From NCBI GenBank assembly GCA_023386815.1, contig JAEWIZ010000030.1:1-64000 (forward strand): DNA of 64,000 nucleotides, in the 5' to 3' direction. Of this stretch, positions 1 to 6,786 are shown one piece after another. The position numbers and the translations under genes are program-made. A model generated the notes under the pieces. That model did not search any database, had not been told where the DNA came from, and worked only from the letters and a program-made list of their open reading frames with translations. The stretch's first letter is position 1. Every line of letters starts with the position of its first letter. This DNA is from Bacillota bacterium. GTDB taxonomy: Bacteria > Bacillota > Clostridia > Lachnospirales > Lachnospiraceae.

Positions 1-45
1 GAGAACAAACGAATTGAGAAATACAAAGAAAAATGGTGTGCATAG
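1..45 (+). CDS. possible 3' end of a gene cut by the window edge
   Basis: Frame 1 is open from the first base to a TAG at 43-45 and would give a charged 14-residue C-terminus (ENKRIEKYKEKWCA). It is too short to assign to a family, and could be chance. The hairpin that follows reads better as a terminator for the opposite strand. Confidence 0.25.
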   Translation, partial: ENKRIEKYKEKWCA

Positions 46-74
46 AAAAACGGCCACACAATCGTGTGACCGTT
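46..74 (-). terminator. intrinsic terminator after the SDR gene
   Basis: Arms 49-59 and 64-74 pair over 11 positions with an AATC/GATT loop. Read on the minus strand the only imperfect pair is a G-U wobble and the stem runs into five T (complement of 46-50), as expected for a terminator of the leftward SDR gene ending at 159. Confidence 0.7.
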
Positions 75-158
75 CATCAGCACCTAATTTAGATATTTAA
101 CCTGTCTACTTGACAGGGGGCATATCAAATAGAAGATAGTGGGCTAAAGTATTAATAT

Positions 159-995
159 TTATTTAACCAAACGAGTTAACAGAGCAGCCCTCCAGCGTGC
201 GGGAAGAAGTGCGATAAATGCGAGTGCTTTAGCCTCTCTACCAACTAAATACCTTGGTTTTGGACTTTTGCTCTCTAATATTTTGAGTATATACTGCGCA
301 AATTCATCTGATGTCATAGCTGACTGAAAGGCTTCCTCCGAAGTGTGAAATGTTTTTTCCATCGCTGACTTATATCGATCAAGATCAGTCGGTGATAAAC
401 CCGCTAAAACAGTTGCCCATCTGTTTTTGCTGGTTTCTAAAATACCGGTTTTTATTGCGCCTGGTTCAATAACACTTATATCAATATTCGAATCATAAAT
501 TTCAGCACGCAGAGCATCGGTAAATGCTGCCAATGCTGCTTTGCTTGATCCGTAAGCCCCCCCAAAAGGAAGACATACCCGCCCTTGGCCGGCTCCAATG
601 AAGATCATTCTGCCATTTGATTCTCGCAATTGGGGAAGCAAACCTTGAACCATTCGCAAAGGCGCAAATACATTGATTTGATATTGCTGCTTAATATGTT
701 CCATGGGCATACACTCAATAGGACCGGGTACGGCAATACCGGCATTACTGACAATTGCGTCCAGCCTGTGGCTTTTTTTGACCGTCTCAATCAATTCTTC
801 GATAGAGCTGTCATCGGACAGATCAACTTCAATGATTCGAAGGTTATTAATTTGATTCAACTCAGAGGTATCTTGGCCTGGCATGGCTGTTGCTAAAATA
901 TTATATCCTTCTTGGGATAATAATTTGGTTGCAGCAAGCCCGACACCTGTTGCGGCTCCTGTAATTAAAACTGTTTTTGTCACTATACTTGGCAT
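159..995 (-). CDS. SDR family NAD(P)-dependent oxidoreductase
   Basis: Classical short-chain dehydrogenase/reductase of about 278 residues, cytoplasmic, substrate unknown. The N-terminus carries the Rossmann dinucleotide-binding glycine motif (TGAATGVG), then an NAG motif (VSNAGIAVPG) and the catalytic Tyr-x3-Lys (YGSSK) behind a serine-free GAG stretch. Length is usual for the family plus a short C-terminal tail. The ATG at 1004 directly abuts the AGGAG site (1005-1009), so I use the ATG at 995, 9 nt from that site. The next gene upstream on the same strand is a TetR regulator, which may control this enzyme; that link is inference. Confidence 0.88.
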   Translation of the reverse strand: MPSIVTKTVLITGAATGVGLAATKLLSQEGYNILATAMPGQDTSELNQINNLRIIEVDLSDDSSIEELIETVKKSHRLDAIVSNAGIAVPGPIECMPMEHIKQQYQINVFAPLRMVQGLLPQLRESNGRMIFIGAGQGRVCLPFGGAYGSSKAALAAFTDALRAEIYDSNIDISVIEPGAIKTGILETSKNRWATVLAGLSPTDLDRYKSAMEKTFHTSEEAFQSAMTSDEFAQYILKILESKSPKPRYLVGREAKALAFIALLPARWRAALLTRLVK

Positions 996-1098
996 TGTCT
1001 TCATCTCCTATCATCGCACATTATCGTTACGGTTAAGCTTTCAATCTATTTTAGTATTCGATTAATAAAATCTTAAAAATTTGTCCTTCTATCAACCT

Positions 1099-1692
1099 TC
1101 AATGAATATCAACTCCAAGAATTTGTCCCATCAGGTCGTAAATCATTCTTTTTTGCTTTTCAGGATAATCATTTCTACGTTTTGTTAGCAAATCGTGTAC
1201 ACCGCTCAATGCACCTAATAGTGCGGCAGCTGTAAATTCCGGATCGACGGTTTTGAAATTGCATTCCTCCATACCCGTTTTAATCAATTGTGTAAATGTT
1301 TGTATTAACTTCTGTGTGCTTTCCGCAACCACGCGGCTATGGATGGCGTCAAAGGTTGGGGAATGGATAGATTCAAAGATTTCATTATTTTCACTTTGAG
1401 ACAATTCAAAATTATACTCTATATACTCGACAAACCTCTCAATAACAGGTTTTTCACCATTGTTCAAAATAACAAGATATTTATCTACAGTCTTATTTGT
1501 TATTAATAAAATGCAAGCCTCAAATACCTCCTGCTTAGATTTAAAATAATTGTAGAAGCTACCTTTTGCTACCTTCATGGTATTTGTGATGTCCTCTACT
1601 GATGTATTCTCATATCCCTTATTCAAAAACAAATTCATAGCAGTATCAAGAATTTCTATCCGTCTCTCATCTGGTTTTCTACTTGTCCTCAT
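1099..1692 (-). CDS. TetR/AcrR family transcriptional regulator
   Basis: A 197-residue repressor. Residues about 10-55 form the TetR helix-turn-helix (ILDTAMNLFLNKGYENTSVE, then MKVAKGSFYNYFKSK). The remainder is an all-helical ligand and dimerisation domain with no recognisable ligand signature. An AGGAG site precedes the ATG. It lies upstream of the SDR gene on the same strand, 103 bp apart, so one transcript may cover both. Its promoter contains a perfect palindrome over the -35 box, indicating autoregulation. The ligand cannot be read from sequence. Confidence 0.9.
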   Translation of the reverse strand: MRTSRKPDERRIEILDTAMNLFLNKGYENTSVEDITNTMKVAKGSFYNYFKSKQEVFEACILLITNKTVDKYLVILNNGEKPVIERFVEYIEYNFELSQSENNEIFESIHSPTFDAIHSRVVAESTQKLIQTFTQLIKTGMEECNFKTVDPEFTAAALLGALSGVHDLLTKRRNDYPEKQKRMIYDLMGQILGVDIH

Positions 1693-1714
1693 ATTTTATC
1701 TCCTATCTGGATAA

Positions 1715-1743
1715 AGTATATCATTTGACTGACCGTCAGTCAA
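1715..1743 (-). promoter_or_regulatory. tetR promoter with overlapping 19-bp operator palindrome
   Basis: On the minus strand a -35 TTGACT (1743-1738) and -10 TATACT (1720-1715) are separated by 17 bp. The palindrome TTGACTGAC-C-GTCAGTCAA at 1725-1743 has perfect 9-bp arms around one central base and covers the -35 box, a typical arrangement for TetR-type autorepression. That the adjacent regulator binds it is inference. Confidence 0.8.
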
Positions 1744-1771
1744 GTACTATCAACCAAATTATATCTTCTAT

Positions 1772-1906
1772 TTAAAACCAGCCCCTGAGAGGTTTGCCAT
1801 CTAAATACATATAACCTCCCGCATAATTTTTCGCCCAGCCTTGTGCGGTGGAAGGGTTGATGGTCTGCTTTAAGATATACTTTAAAAAGGAGCCTTGAAA
1901 GTTGTT
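1772..1906 (-). other. open reading remnant, unrecognised
   Basis: In the gap between tetR and the Ig-like gene, the minus strand is open for about 44 codons without a start, ending at TAA 1774-1772, and translates to a Gly/Trp/Tyr-rich tail (for example GWAKNYAGGYMYLDGK). It looks protein-like but I do not recognise the family, and it partly overlaps the terminator hairpin. It may be the 3' stub of a lost gene, or chance. Confidence 0.25.
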
Positions 1907-1917
1907 TCAAGACTCCT
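1882..1917 (-). terminator. intrinsic terminator downstream of the Ig-like gene
   Basis: Arms 1888-1900 and 1905-1917 form a 13-bp stem with a 4-nt loop. On the minus strand the one non-Watson-Crick pair is G-U and the stem is followed by a run of T. It would end leftward transcription coming through the decayed rlmD copy and the Ig-like gene. Confidence 0.65.
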
Positions 1918-1984
1918 CACTAACTTTTACATATTAAAATCCACGGTTATCTCTACATTATAGCTCGCAATATTTATCGTGTTA

Positions 1985-2128
1985 ATATAACGCATGTCTC
2001 CACATGTTCCCCGGAAAAAGGTCTACACAAGTCATTTTTCTCCACTTTATACCCTTTCTCTTTCACTAGCATACGTTAGCATAGTACTTAAAATCTTATT
2101 AAAATCCTCATCCACGACCCTTAGTCTT
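1985..2128 (-). pseudogene. remnant of a second RlmD-type rRNA methyltransferase gene
   Basis: Two blocks match the intact methyltransferase gene at 9637-11016. Bases 2062-2128 match about 10479-10556 (protein DxRVVDEDFNxIL...YASER) and bases 1985-2061 match about 9650-9735 (GYKVEK, then xCVDLFP...HVET). In the intact gene these blocks are about 750 bp apart; here they are fused at ASER/KGYK, so the centre, including the SAM-binding motif, is deleted, and the C-terminal part is also frameshifted. No start or usable frame remains. It is a dead paralog. Confidence 0.75.
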
Positions 2129-2159
2129 TTCATAAGGTTGAACTAAATCAGATTATCTC

Positions 2160-3308
2160 TTATGGAAGGTAGATAAGCAGTGTACGCTTTATGTATTCCT
2201 GTAATGGAGCTCCTGATATCGCTGTTACCTGACTGTTAAGCTTAATATCATAATACCCATAAAAGGAGTTTGTTGCTGTAACCGTCAGTGTCTTTCCATC
2301 CTCAGTCAAAACACCCTTAAGTACGCCGGGTAGTACAGCAGGTACATCGGAAGCATTGGCAACCGGTACAATTGTAACGGAATTTTCTAAGACAGAGGTA
2401 AGGGAATTAAATAAGGTATCCGCTTTTATGGATGTACTAAATTTTATTGAAAGAGTCTTGCCATCCACTAAAGTCACCCCTTGAACATGTGCTGCTTCTA
2501 TTGCTTCACCGGATACCACCTTAATTACAACTTTATCGCTTTTCACATCTTGTAATGTAATAGCTGAACCTGTGATCGTAATAGCTGAACCGCTGGCTAC
2601 CGATATTCCTTCACTGACTGCGGAAGCTGTTAATACTGTGATTCCTTCCTTTACTGCAGTTACAATACCGTCTTCGTTGACTGTTGCTACAGTAGGATCA
2701 CTGACAGACCAGGTTATTTTTCCTACTGTTCCCTCAGGCTTTATGACCGCATTGAAATCATAGGTGGAAGCTACTGTCATATATTGCACTTCATCCTTTA
2801 TCATTTTATTGGTGATGGTCACTTCCGCTTTACTGCCTTTGACCTTAATTACACAGGATAAAACACTTTTCCCTTTCTTCTTGTCGTAAATGGCACATTT
2901 GATTACTGCCGTTCCATAATTAACACTTTTTACAAGACCATTATTATCAACTGCTGCGACCTTTTCATTGGTAGAATACCAGGTTCGTGTTGTGGTAGCA
3001 GGAAGATTCTTCACTTCGATCTGATAAGTGGTACCAATACCATTCAGTGTCTTTTTCGTTACTGCAAAATATGGCTTCTGTGTCTTTTTCTCCTGTTTTT
3101 TGCTGTAATCTTTCTTATCTACATGTTTCTTTTTGCTTTCCTCTTTCTTATTCTTTTTCTGTTTCTCCGTTTTCTCTTTCTTTGATTGAATCTGTCTCTC
3201 ATTTTTGGCAGCCTTAGCCACTGCGGGAGTGGTATATTGGAATACCATAGGTGTCATCAACGCCAGGGCGAGTGCACATGCCAAACCTTTCACTATGTAC
3301 TTTTTCAC
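2160..3308 (-). CDS. secreted bacterial Ig-like (BIG2) domain protein
   Basis: A 382-residue exported protein. It starts with GTG behind AAGGAGG (8-nt spacer). A signal peptide covers residues 1 to about 33 (two Lys, a hydrophobic core, then AVAKA). Residues about 35-80 are very Lys/Glu rich. Two BIG2-type Ig-like domains follow: about 83-160 (TRTWYSTNEKVAAVDNNGLV...GTAVIKC) and about 165-245 (ITWSVSDPTVATVNEDGIV...GITVLTA). The last 130 residues are beta-rich, possibly another Ig-like module. There is no sorting signal or SLH domain. The basic segment could bind wall polymers. An ECF sigma/RsgI-like pair lies directly upstream, so cell-envelope regulation is plausible; function is unknown. 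Confidence 0.85.
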   Translation of the reverse strand: MKKYIVKGLACALALALMTPMVFQYTTPAVAKAAKNERQIQSKKEKTEKQKKNKKEESKKKHVDKKDYSKKQEKKTQKPYFAVTKKTLNGIGTTYQIEVKNLPATTTRTWYSTNEKVAAVDNNGLVKSVNYGTAVIKCAIYDKKKGKSVLSCVIKVKGSKAEVTITNKMIKDEVQYMTVASTYDFNAVIKPEGTVGKITWSVSDPTVATVNEDGIVTAVKEGITVLTASAVSEGISVASGSAITITGSAITLQDVKSDKVVIKVVSGEAIEAAHVQGVTLVDGKTLSIKFSTSIKADTLFNSLTSVLENSVTIVPVANASDVPAVLPGVLKGVLTEDGKTLTVTATNSFYGYYDIKLNSQVTAISGAPLQEYIKRTLLIYLP

Positions 3309-3622
3309 ACTAATATCCTCCTTATGTATTTTTCTGGTTTCATGGGGTTTGATTGCTTCTATATTAATTTTTCTCCGGTAATTACTATCTAATAAGATAA
3401 ACTAAAGTAAATATTATATATTCGGAGGAAAAATCAATATCTGCTTGTTTTCAGCTTTCTCTTGCTGAAGTCTAGAAACTGTAAGTATTTCTGGTTTCAG
3501 TTAAACTCTATTTCGTTAGGAGCAATATCTAGATTTATCAATCACCTATCACTATTTGGTAATGGAAATTTCACCTCTCCTATAAAGATAACGTGGCTGA
3601 AGTTGGTTTTATTGCATACCTT

Positions 3623-3658
3623 AAAAAAAAATCCAAACTGCTTTTTAACCAGTTGCTC
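3623..3658 (-). terminator. terminator of the sigma/anti-sigma operon
   Basis: On the minus strand a short stem (AACTG/CAGTT, 3650-3654 with 3636-3640) is followed by nine T (3631-3623). It starts 5 nt after the TAA at 3659-3661, which is the stop of the alternative reading frame of the RsgI-like gene, rather than after the annotated stop at 3714. Confidence 0.55.
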
Positions 3659-3713
3659 TTAATGATCTCCTATGTCACTGTCATCATGATCTCGGTTGTC
3701 ATTATAATCGTTA
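3659..3713 (-). other. out-of-frame acidic tail of the RsgI-like gene
   Basis: Deleting one A from the A6 run (3723-3728) of the RsgI-like gene would bypass the TGA at 3714-3716 and continue as KPDNDYNDNRDHDDSDIGDH to TAA at 3659. The tail has the same Asp/Asn/Lys composition as the preceding repeat region and stops right before the terminator, so it is probably the ancestral or an alternative C-terminus. Confidence 0.6.
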
Positions 3714-4880
3714 TCAGGTTTGTTTTTTACCAGCTTTATTATCTTTTTGTTTTTCTCCCGGATGATCCATTTGCTTTTTCTTTTTTATTTTATCTTTTTT
3801 TGCTTTGTCATCCCTTGCTTTATTATCCTTTGCTTTATTATCCTTTGCTTTATTATCCTTTTCTCTGTTATCTTTTCCTTTGAAATCATTTATTTTATTG
3901 TCTTTATACTTGTGGTATTTTTGTTCATCAACTTCTTTATTCCAGTCTTCATCTACGTCCTTTTTGGAGCTGGCTTTGCCTGCTTTCAAGGAACTATTCT
4001 CATCCTGTTCTTCGATATCTCGTTCAGAGGAATTTGATTGATCTTCCATATCATTGTCCTCTGACATATCCTTCTCCTTTGCTACGGGAGTTACTGTCGA
4101 ATCGGCCTCTAAAGACTCCTCTATTTGTATTGTATCCTCCAGATCAACTTCATTTTCCTTCGCTATGGAAAGTAGCTCCGACATTGATTTATGGGAAAGA
4201 CTCTTGGCTGTTAGGTTTTCCGTGGTCATCTCTATCTTTTTCAGGATTTTAAGTTTACCTACCGACACCCCGAGTTCCTTCGCTTCCTCGGACTCAGCTT
4301 TATTCTTCTCCAAGGTTTGGCTCAGTACCGTAAGTTTCATCTCATGAGCGGAAGCATTTTTCATAATTACCAGGTTCAAGGAATCCACAAGTATTTTGGT
4401 CTTCTTCATACTATTATTCTCTACAGAGACCAGGATGACATTTCTGTCAGTGCTAAGATATCCCTGATCGATAACTGCGGTAACAATTGAGGCTACTGCT
4501 GTATCAAGCTCCTCTAGCTTAAAGTCCTGGTTTTGGAGTACTTTCTGAGCATCTTCATTCAATGCACTGACGGATATTACTTGATCATGCCGGTTTGTTC
4601 TGATCTCTATACTAGGATTAATATCTAGCGAAATCATACTGCTTGGTAGCCTGTATTGGTAAAACCAGCCGCCCGCAACAAAAAGCAGCAGGGTAAAGCA
4701 TAGGGATAGTACTACTGTATATTGTCTGATATATCCGGTGGAGTGCTTTTCCTCCTGTCTTGTAATAAAATCATGTTCCTCCAACCTACGATAAGGAAAA
4801 TTAATTAATGTCTCGAAGTCTGGTGCAGGTGTCTGATTTAAAGATCTTCTTATGGATTTTTCTATATTCTTCTTATTCAT
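3714..4880 (-). CDS. RsgI-like membrane anti-sigma factor with repetitive Lys/Asp tail
   Basis: A 388-residue predicted regulator of the preceding ECF sigma factor, whose stop it overlaps by 4 bp (ATGA). Residues 1-53 are cytoplasmic; one membrane helix spans about 54-76 (VVLSLCFTLLLFVAGGWFYQY). After it comes the conserved RsgI-type extracytoplasmic segment (ISLDINPSIEIRTNR...VISV, about 83-105) and a roughly 130-residue folded region. From about residue 250 the chain is Glu/Asp/Lys rich, ending in five-residue repeats of the DNKAK type. Known RsgI proteins pair with SigI; pairing with an ECF factor is less usual. The 3' end looks frameshifted at an A6 run. Confidence 0.85.
   Translation of the reverse strand: MNKKNIEKSIRRSLNQTPAPDFETLINFPYRRLEEHDFITRQEEKHSTGYIRQYTVVLSLCFTLLLFVAGGWFYQYRLPSSMISLDINPSIEIRTNRHDQVISVSALNEDAQKVLQNQDFKLEELDTAVASIVTAVIDQGYLSTDRNVILVSVENNSMKKTKILVDSLNLVIMKNASAHEMKLTVLSQTLEKNKAESEEAKELGVSVGKLKILKKIEMTTENLTAKSLSHKSMSELLSIAKENEVDLEDTIQIEESLEADSTVTPVAKEKDMSEDNDMEDQSNSSERDIEEQDENSSLKAGKASSKKDVDEDWNKEVDEQKYHKYKDNKINDFKGKDNREKDNKAKDNKAKDNKARDDKAKKDKIKKKKQMDHPGEKQKDNKAGKKQT
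3812..3875 (-). repeat. 15-bp tandem repeats in the RsgI-like gene
   Basis: About four copies of a 15-bp unit (plus strand TTTATTATCCTTTGC, with variants) encode KDNKA repeats near the C-terminus. The first copies are almost identical, suggesting recent slippage. Length variation would stay in frame, because the unit is five codons. Confidence 0.75.
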
Positions 4881-5470
4881 CTATGCACCCCGCTTTCCTT
4901 TAGATACTTTTTTAATTTTTTTAAACCGCGATGATATTTTGACAACACCGTCGAGAGAGGAATTCCGATATCTCGAGCTATCTCCAGATGCGTGAAGCCT
5001 GAAATCGCATGTAGTAGGATGATCTTTCTCTCTTCCTCACTTAAAATTTTCAAAGCGGATTGCAGGATTAATCTGTCATCGCTGTTTGTAACATAAGAAA
5101 AGGAAAGACTATTCTCCAGTTCTTCCTCTACAAACTCTTGCGTTTTTGTTCTTGACCTTATCTTACTCATAGCGAGGTTTCGTGTAATTGTAAATACCCA
5201 AGCCATCGGTTTACCCATAGGTTTATAAAGATGTGCAGCTCCACGGATTCTTAAATAGGTATCCTGCATTACATCTAAGGCATCCTCATTGTTTTGCAGG
5301 ATTGAGAGCGCGAAAGCGTACACACTACGTTCGGTCAGATGGAAAAACTCCTCAAAGGCAGCCATATCGTTTTCTGCTATTCGGATAAAAATAGTTTCGT
5401 CTATGTTTAACTTCGTAGAACGAACAACAGAACGATTTTGTGAATCTGCCATATCACAGAAAATTAGCAT
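4877..5470 (-). CDS. ECF-type RNA polymerase sigma-70 factor
   Basis: About 197 residues with sigma region 2 (ALSILQNNEDALDVMQDTYL, then KPMAWVFTITRNLAMSKIRS) and region 4 (ILSEEERKIILLHAISGFTH, then EIARDIGIPLSTVLSKYHRG), with no regions 1 or 3, which defines the ECF group. The open frame extends to 5503, but AGGAGG at 5479-5484 lies inside that extension, 8 nt before the ATG at 5470, which I take as the start. It is translationally coupled to the RsgI-like anti-sigma gene. The inducing signal is probably sensed outside the membrane by that partner; target genes are unknown, the neighbouring Ig-like gene being one candidate. Confidence 0.88.
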   Translation of the reverse strand: MLIFCDMADSQNRSVVRSTKLNIDETIFIRIAENDMAAFEEFFHLTERSVYAFALSILQNNEDALDVMQDTYLRIRGAAHLYKPMGKPMAWVFTITRNLAMSKIRSRTKTQEFVEEELENSLSFSYVTNSDDRLILQSALKILSEEERKIILLHAISGFTHLEIARDIGIPLSTVLSKYHRGLKKLKKYLKESGVHR

Positions 5471-5632
5471 CAGGTGTTCCTCCTCTATAAGATAACGCTC
5501 CAAAATAGTGTTTTATTGCATGTTGTTTCTAATTTATGATTATTTATTTTTACAATTTCATTTTAATATAGATATTTTGTCGAAACAATTGGAATTATGT
5601 CCCACCTGATCAATGACCTAATTTCAAAGCAC

Positions 5633-5678
5633 AAAAAATCCCCTGTATATCAGAGATCTCTTTCTGATATCTAGGGGA
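5633..5678 (-). terminator. intrinsic terminator after the TPR-Arr gene
   Basis: Arms 5639-5653 and 5664-5678 pair at 13 of 15 positions (TCCCCT and ATATCAG blocks) and on the minus strand run into six T (5638-5633). It lies about 50 bp beyond the stop of the gene ending at 5727. Confidence 0.75.
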
Positions 5679-5726
5679 CATTATTGTTATACTTGCTAAT
5701 TATTCTACCATCTAATTAATATGCCA

Positions 5727-6476
5727 TCAATTAATAATTTCTCCTTTATTATTGGCCAATCTTTCACGCCAAGTACGAAGTTCTTCCGGTGTTTGTCGCA
5801 CCCATACCGCTACTTCACCAACGATTTTTAAGGGTTCTCGTGAACGATACGAACGTGTCGGATTGCCCGGAAATTTCTTATCTGTTACATTGGGATCATC
5901 TTCAAATTCTCCCATTGGTACAACAACATAAACGCGTTCACTTCCATCTCCTCTTGCTAATGCAGCAGCAAGTCCCGCACTATTTACATTGGCTGTGAAA
6001 TAAATGTGATTCATTTTAAGATCATTTTTATAATTCGAATTCCCACCAGCTATCAGCATATCGCCAACCTGTAAATCTGCTTTTGTCCCATGATAAAAGG
6101 GTCCATTGATAGTATTTTCCAGCTTACTCGAATTGGACAATTCATAATTCCTACTTGCTTGCTCAAAGTCACCTAAGGCTTCATAGCATGTGGCAATATT
6201 TGAATATAATGATGGCAACGCACTTATAACCGTATCATTATTTACTTTTAACGCAAGCTGCAAAGCCTCTTCTAACCATCTTAATCTATCTGAACTATTT
6301 TTTTGGTGCCGGCTTAAATAATAAGCTGGATAAAATCTTTCAAAATCGTCTGCTGCTTCGCTCCAGGCTTTATGAAACAATAAAGCTGCTTCATCTAGCT
6401 TTCCGTTTTCCTCCATAACCATACCCTGAAGACAGCGTTGAATAATATTATTGTTTGGGTCGAATTGAATATTCAT
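5727..6476 (-). CDS. arr: TPR domain fused to rifampin ADP-ribosyltransferase (Arr)
   Basis: A 249-residue two-part protein. Residues about 10-115 are helical repeats of the TPR type (LDEAALLFHKAWSEAADDFE, then YSNIATCYEALGDFEQASRNYE). Residues about 125-225 match Arr enzymes throughout: FYHGTKADL, the IYFTANVNSAGLAAALARG stretch, VYVVVPMGEFEDDPN, TDKKFPGNPTRSYRSREPL and a closing VGE. Arr transfers ADP-ribose from NAD+ to the C23 hydroxyl of rifamycins, giving resistance. Stand-alone Arr proteins are about 140 residues, so the TPR half is an addition. It is monocistronic with its own terminator; AGAGG precedes the ATG. Activity on rifampin is inferred from the conserved motifs. Confidence 0.88.
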   Translation of the reverse strand: MNIQFDPNNNIIQRCLQGMVMEENGKLDEAALLFHKAWSEAADDFERFYPAYYLSRHQKNSSDRLRWLEEALQLALKVNNDTVISALPSLYSNIATCYEALGDFEQASRNYELSNSSKLENTINGPFYHGTKADLQVGDMLIAGGNSNYKNDLKMNHIYFTANVNSAGLAAALARGDGSERVYVVVPMGEFEDDPNVTDKKFPGNPTRSYRSREPLKIVGEVAVWVRQTPEELRTWRERLANNKGEIIN

Positions 6477-6724
6477 CCTATATTACCTCTTTCTGATCGA
6501 ATGATTCGCTAGTAATAACTATACGATTCGGTTTTACCTCTTTGAGAGGGATCATTATATAATCTTAATAATATCTTAATATCACACATATTATACTACC
6601 ACGTGGGCATCTACTGAGCAAGATGTGCAATACCGGATGGATAAGTATTTTGCAAAAAGAGTAAAAACAGTGTATTCATCAAAATAATCTAACATGACGA
6701 TAGAACTAATTCATATTTTTTTAC

Positions 6725-6770
6725 TTGCTATAAATAATAAAGGTAATGTATAATAGTTGATAATATCAAC
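6725..6770 (+). promoter_or_regulatory. promoter and 15-bp palindrome before the MarR-GNAT gene
   Basis: A -35 TTGCTA (6725-6730) and perfect -10 TATAAT (6749-6754) are 18 bp apart. Immediately downstream, 6756-6770 is the perfect palindrome GTTGATA-A-TATCAAC, placed at the expected transcription start. MarR proteins usually bind palindromes of this size and often repress their own gene, so it is a good candidate operator. Confidence 0.7.
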
Positions 6771-6786
6771 ATATTTGGAGGCGGAT

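Noticed and set aside
3593..4041. Several overlapping plus-strand frames rich in Phe, Ile and Leu
   Set aside because: They are the complement of the Lys/Asp-rich repeats in the RsgI-like gene and have no start signals.
6477..6757. Rifamycin-associated element before the arr gene
   Set aside because: The actinobacterial element (a GC-rich 19-bp palindrome) is not present; only a short CCTCT/AGAGG hairpin is seen.
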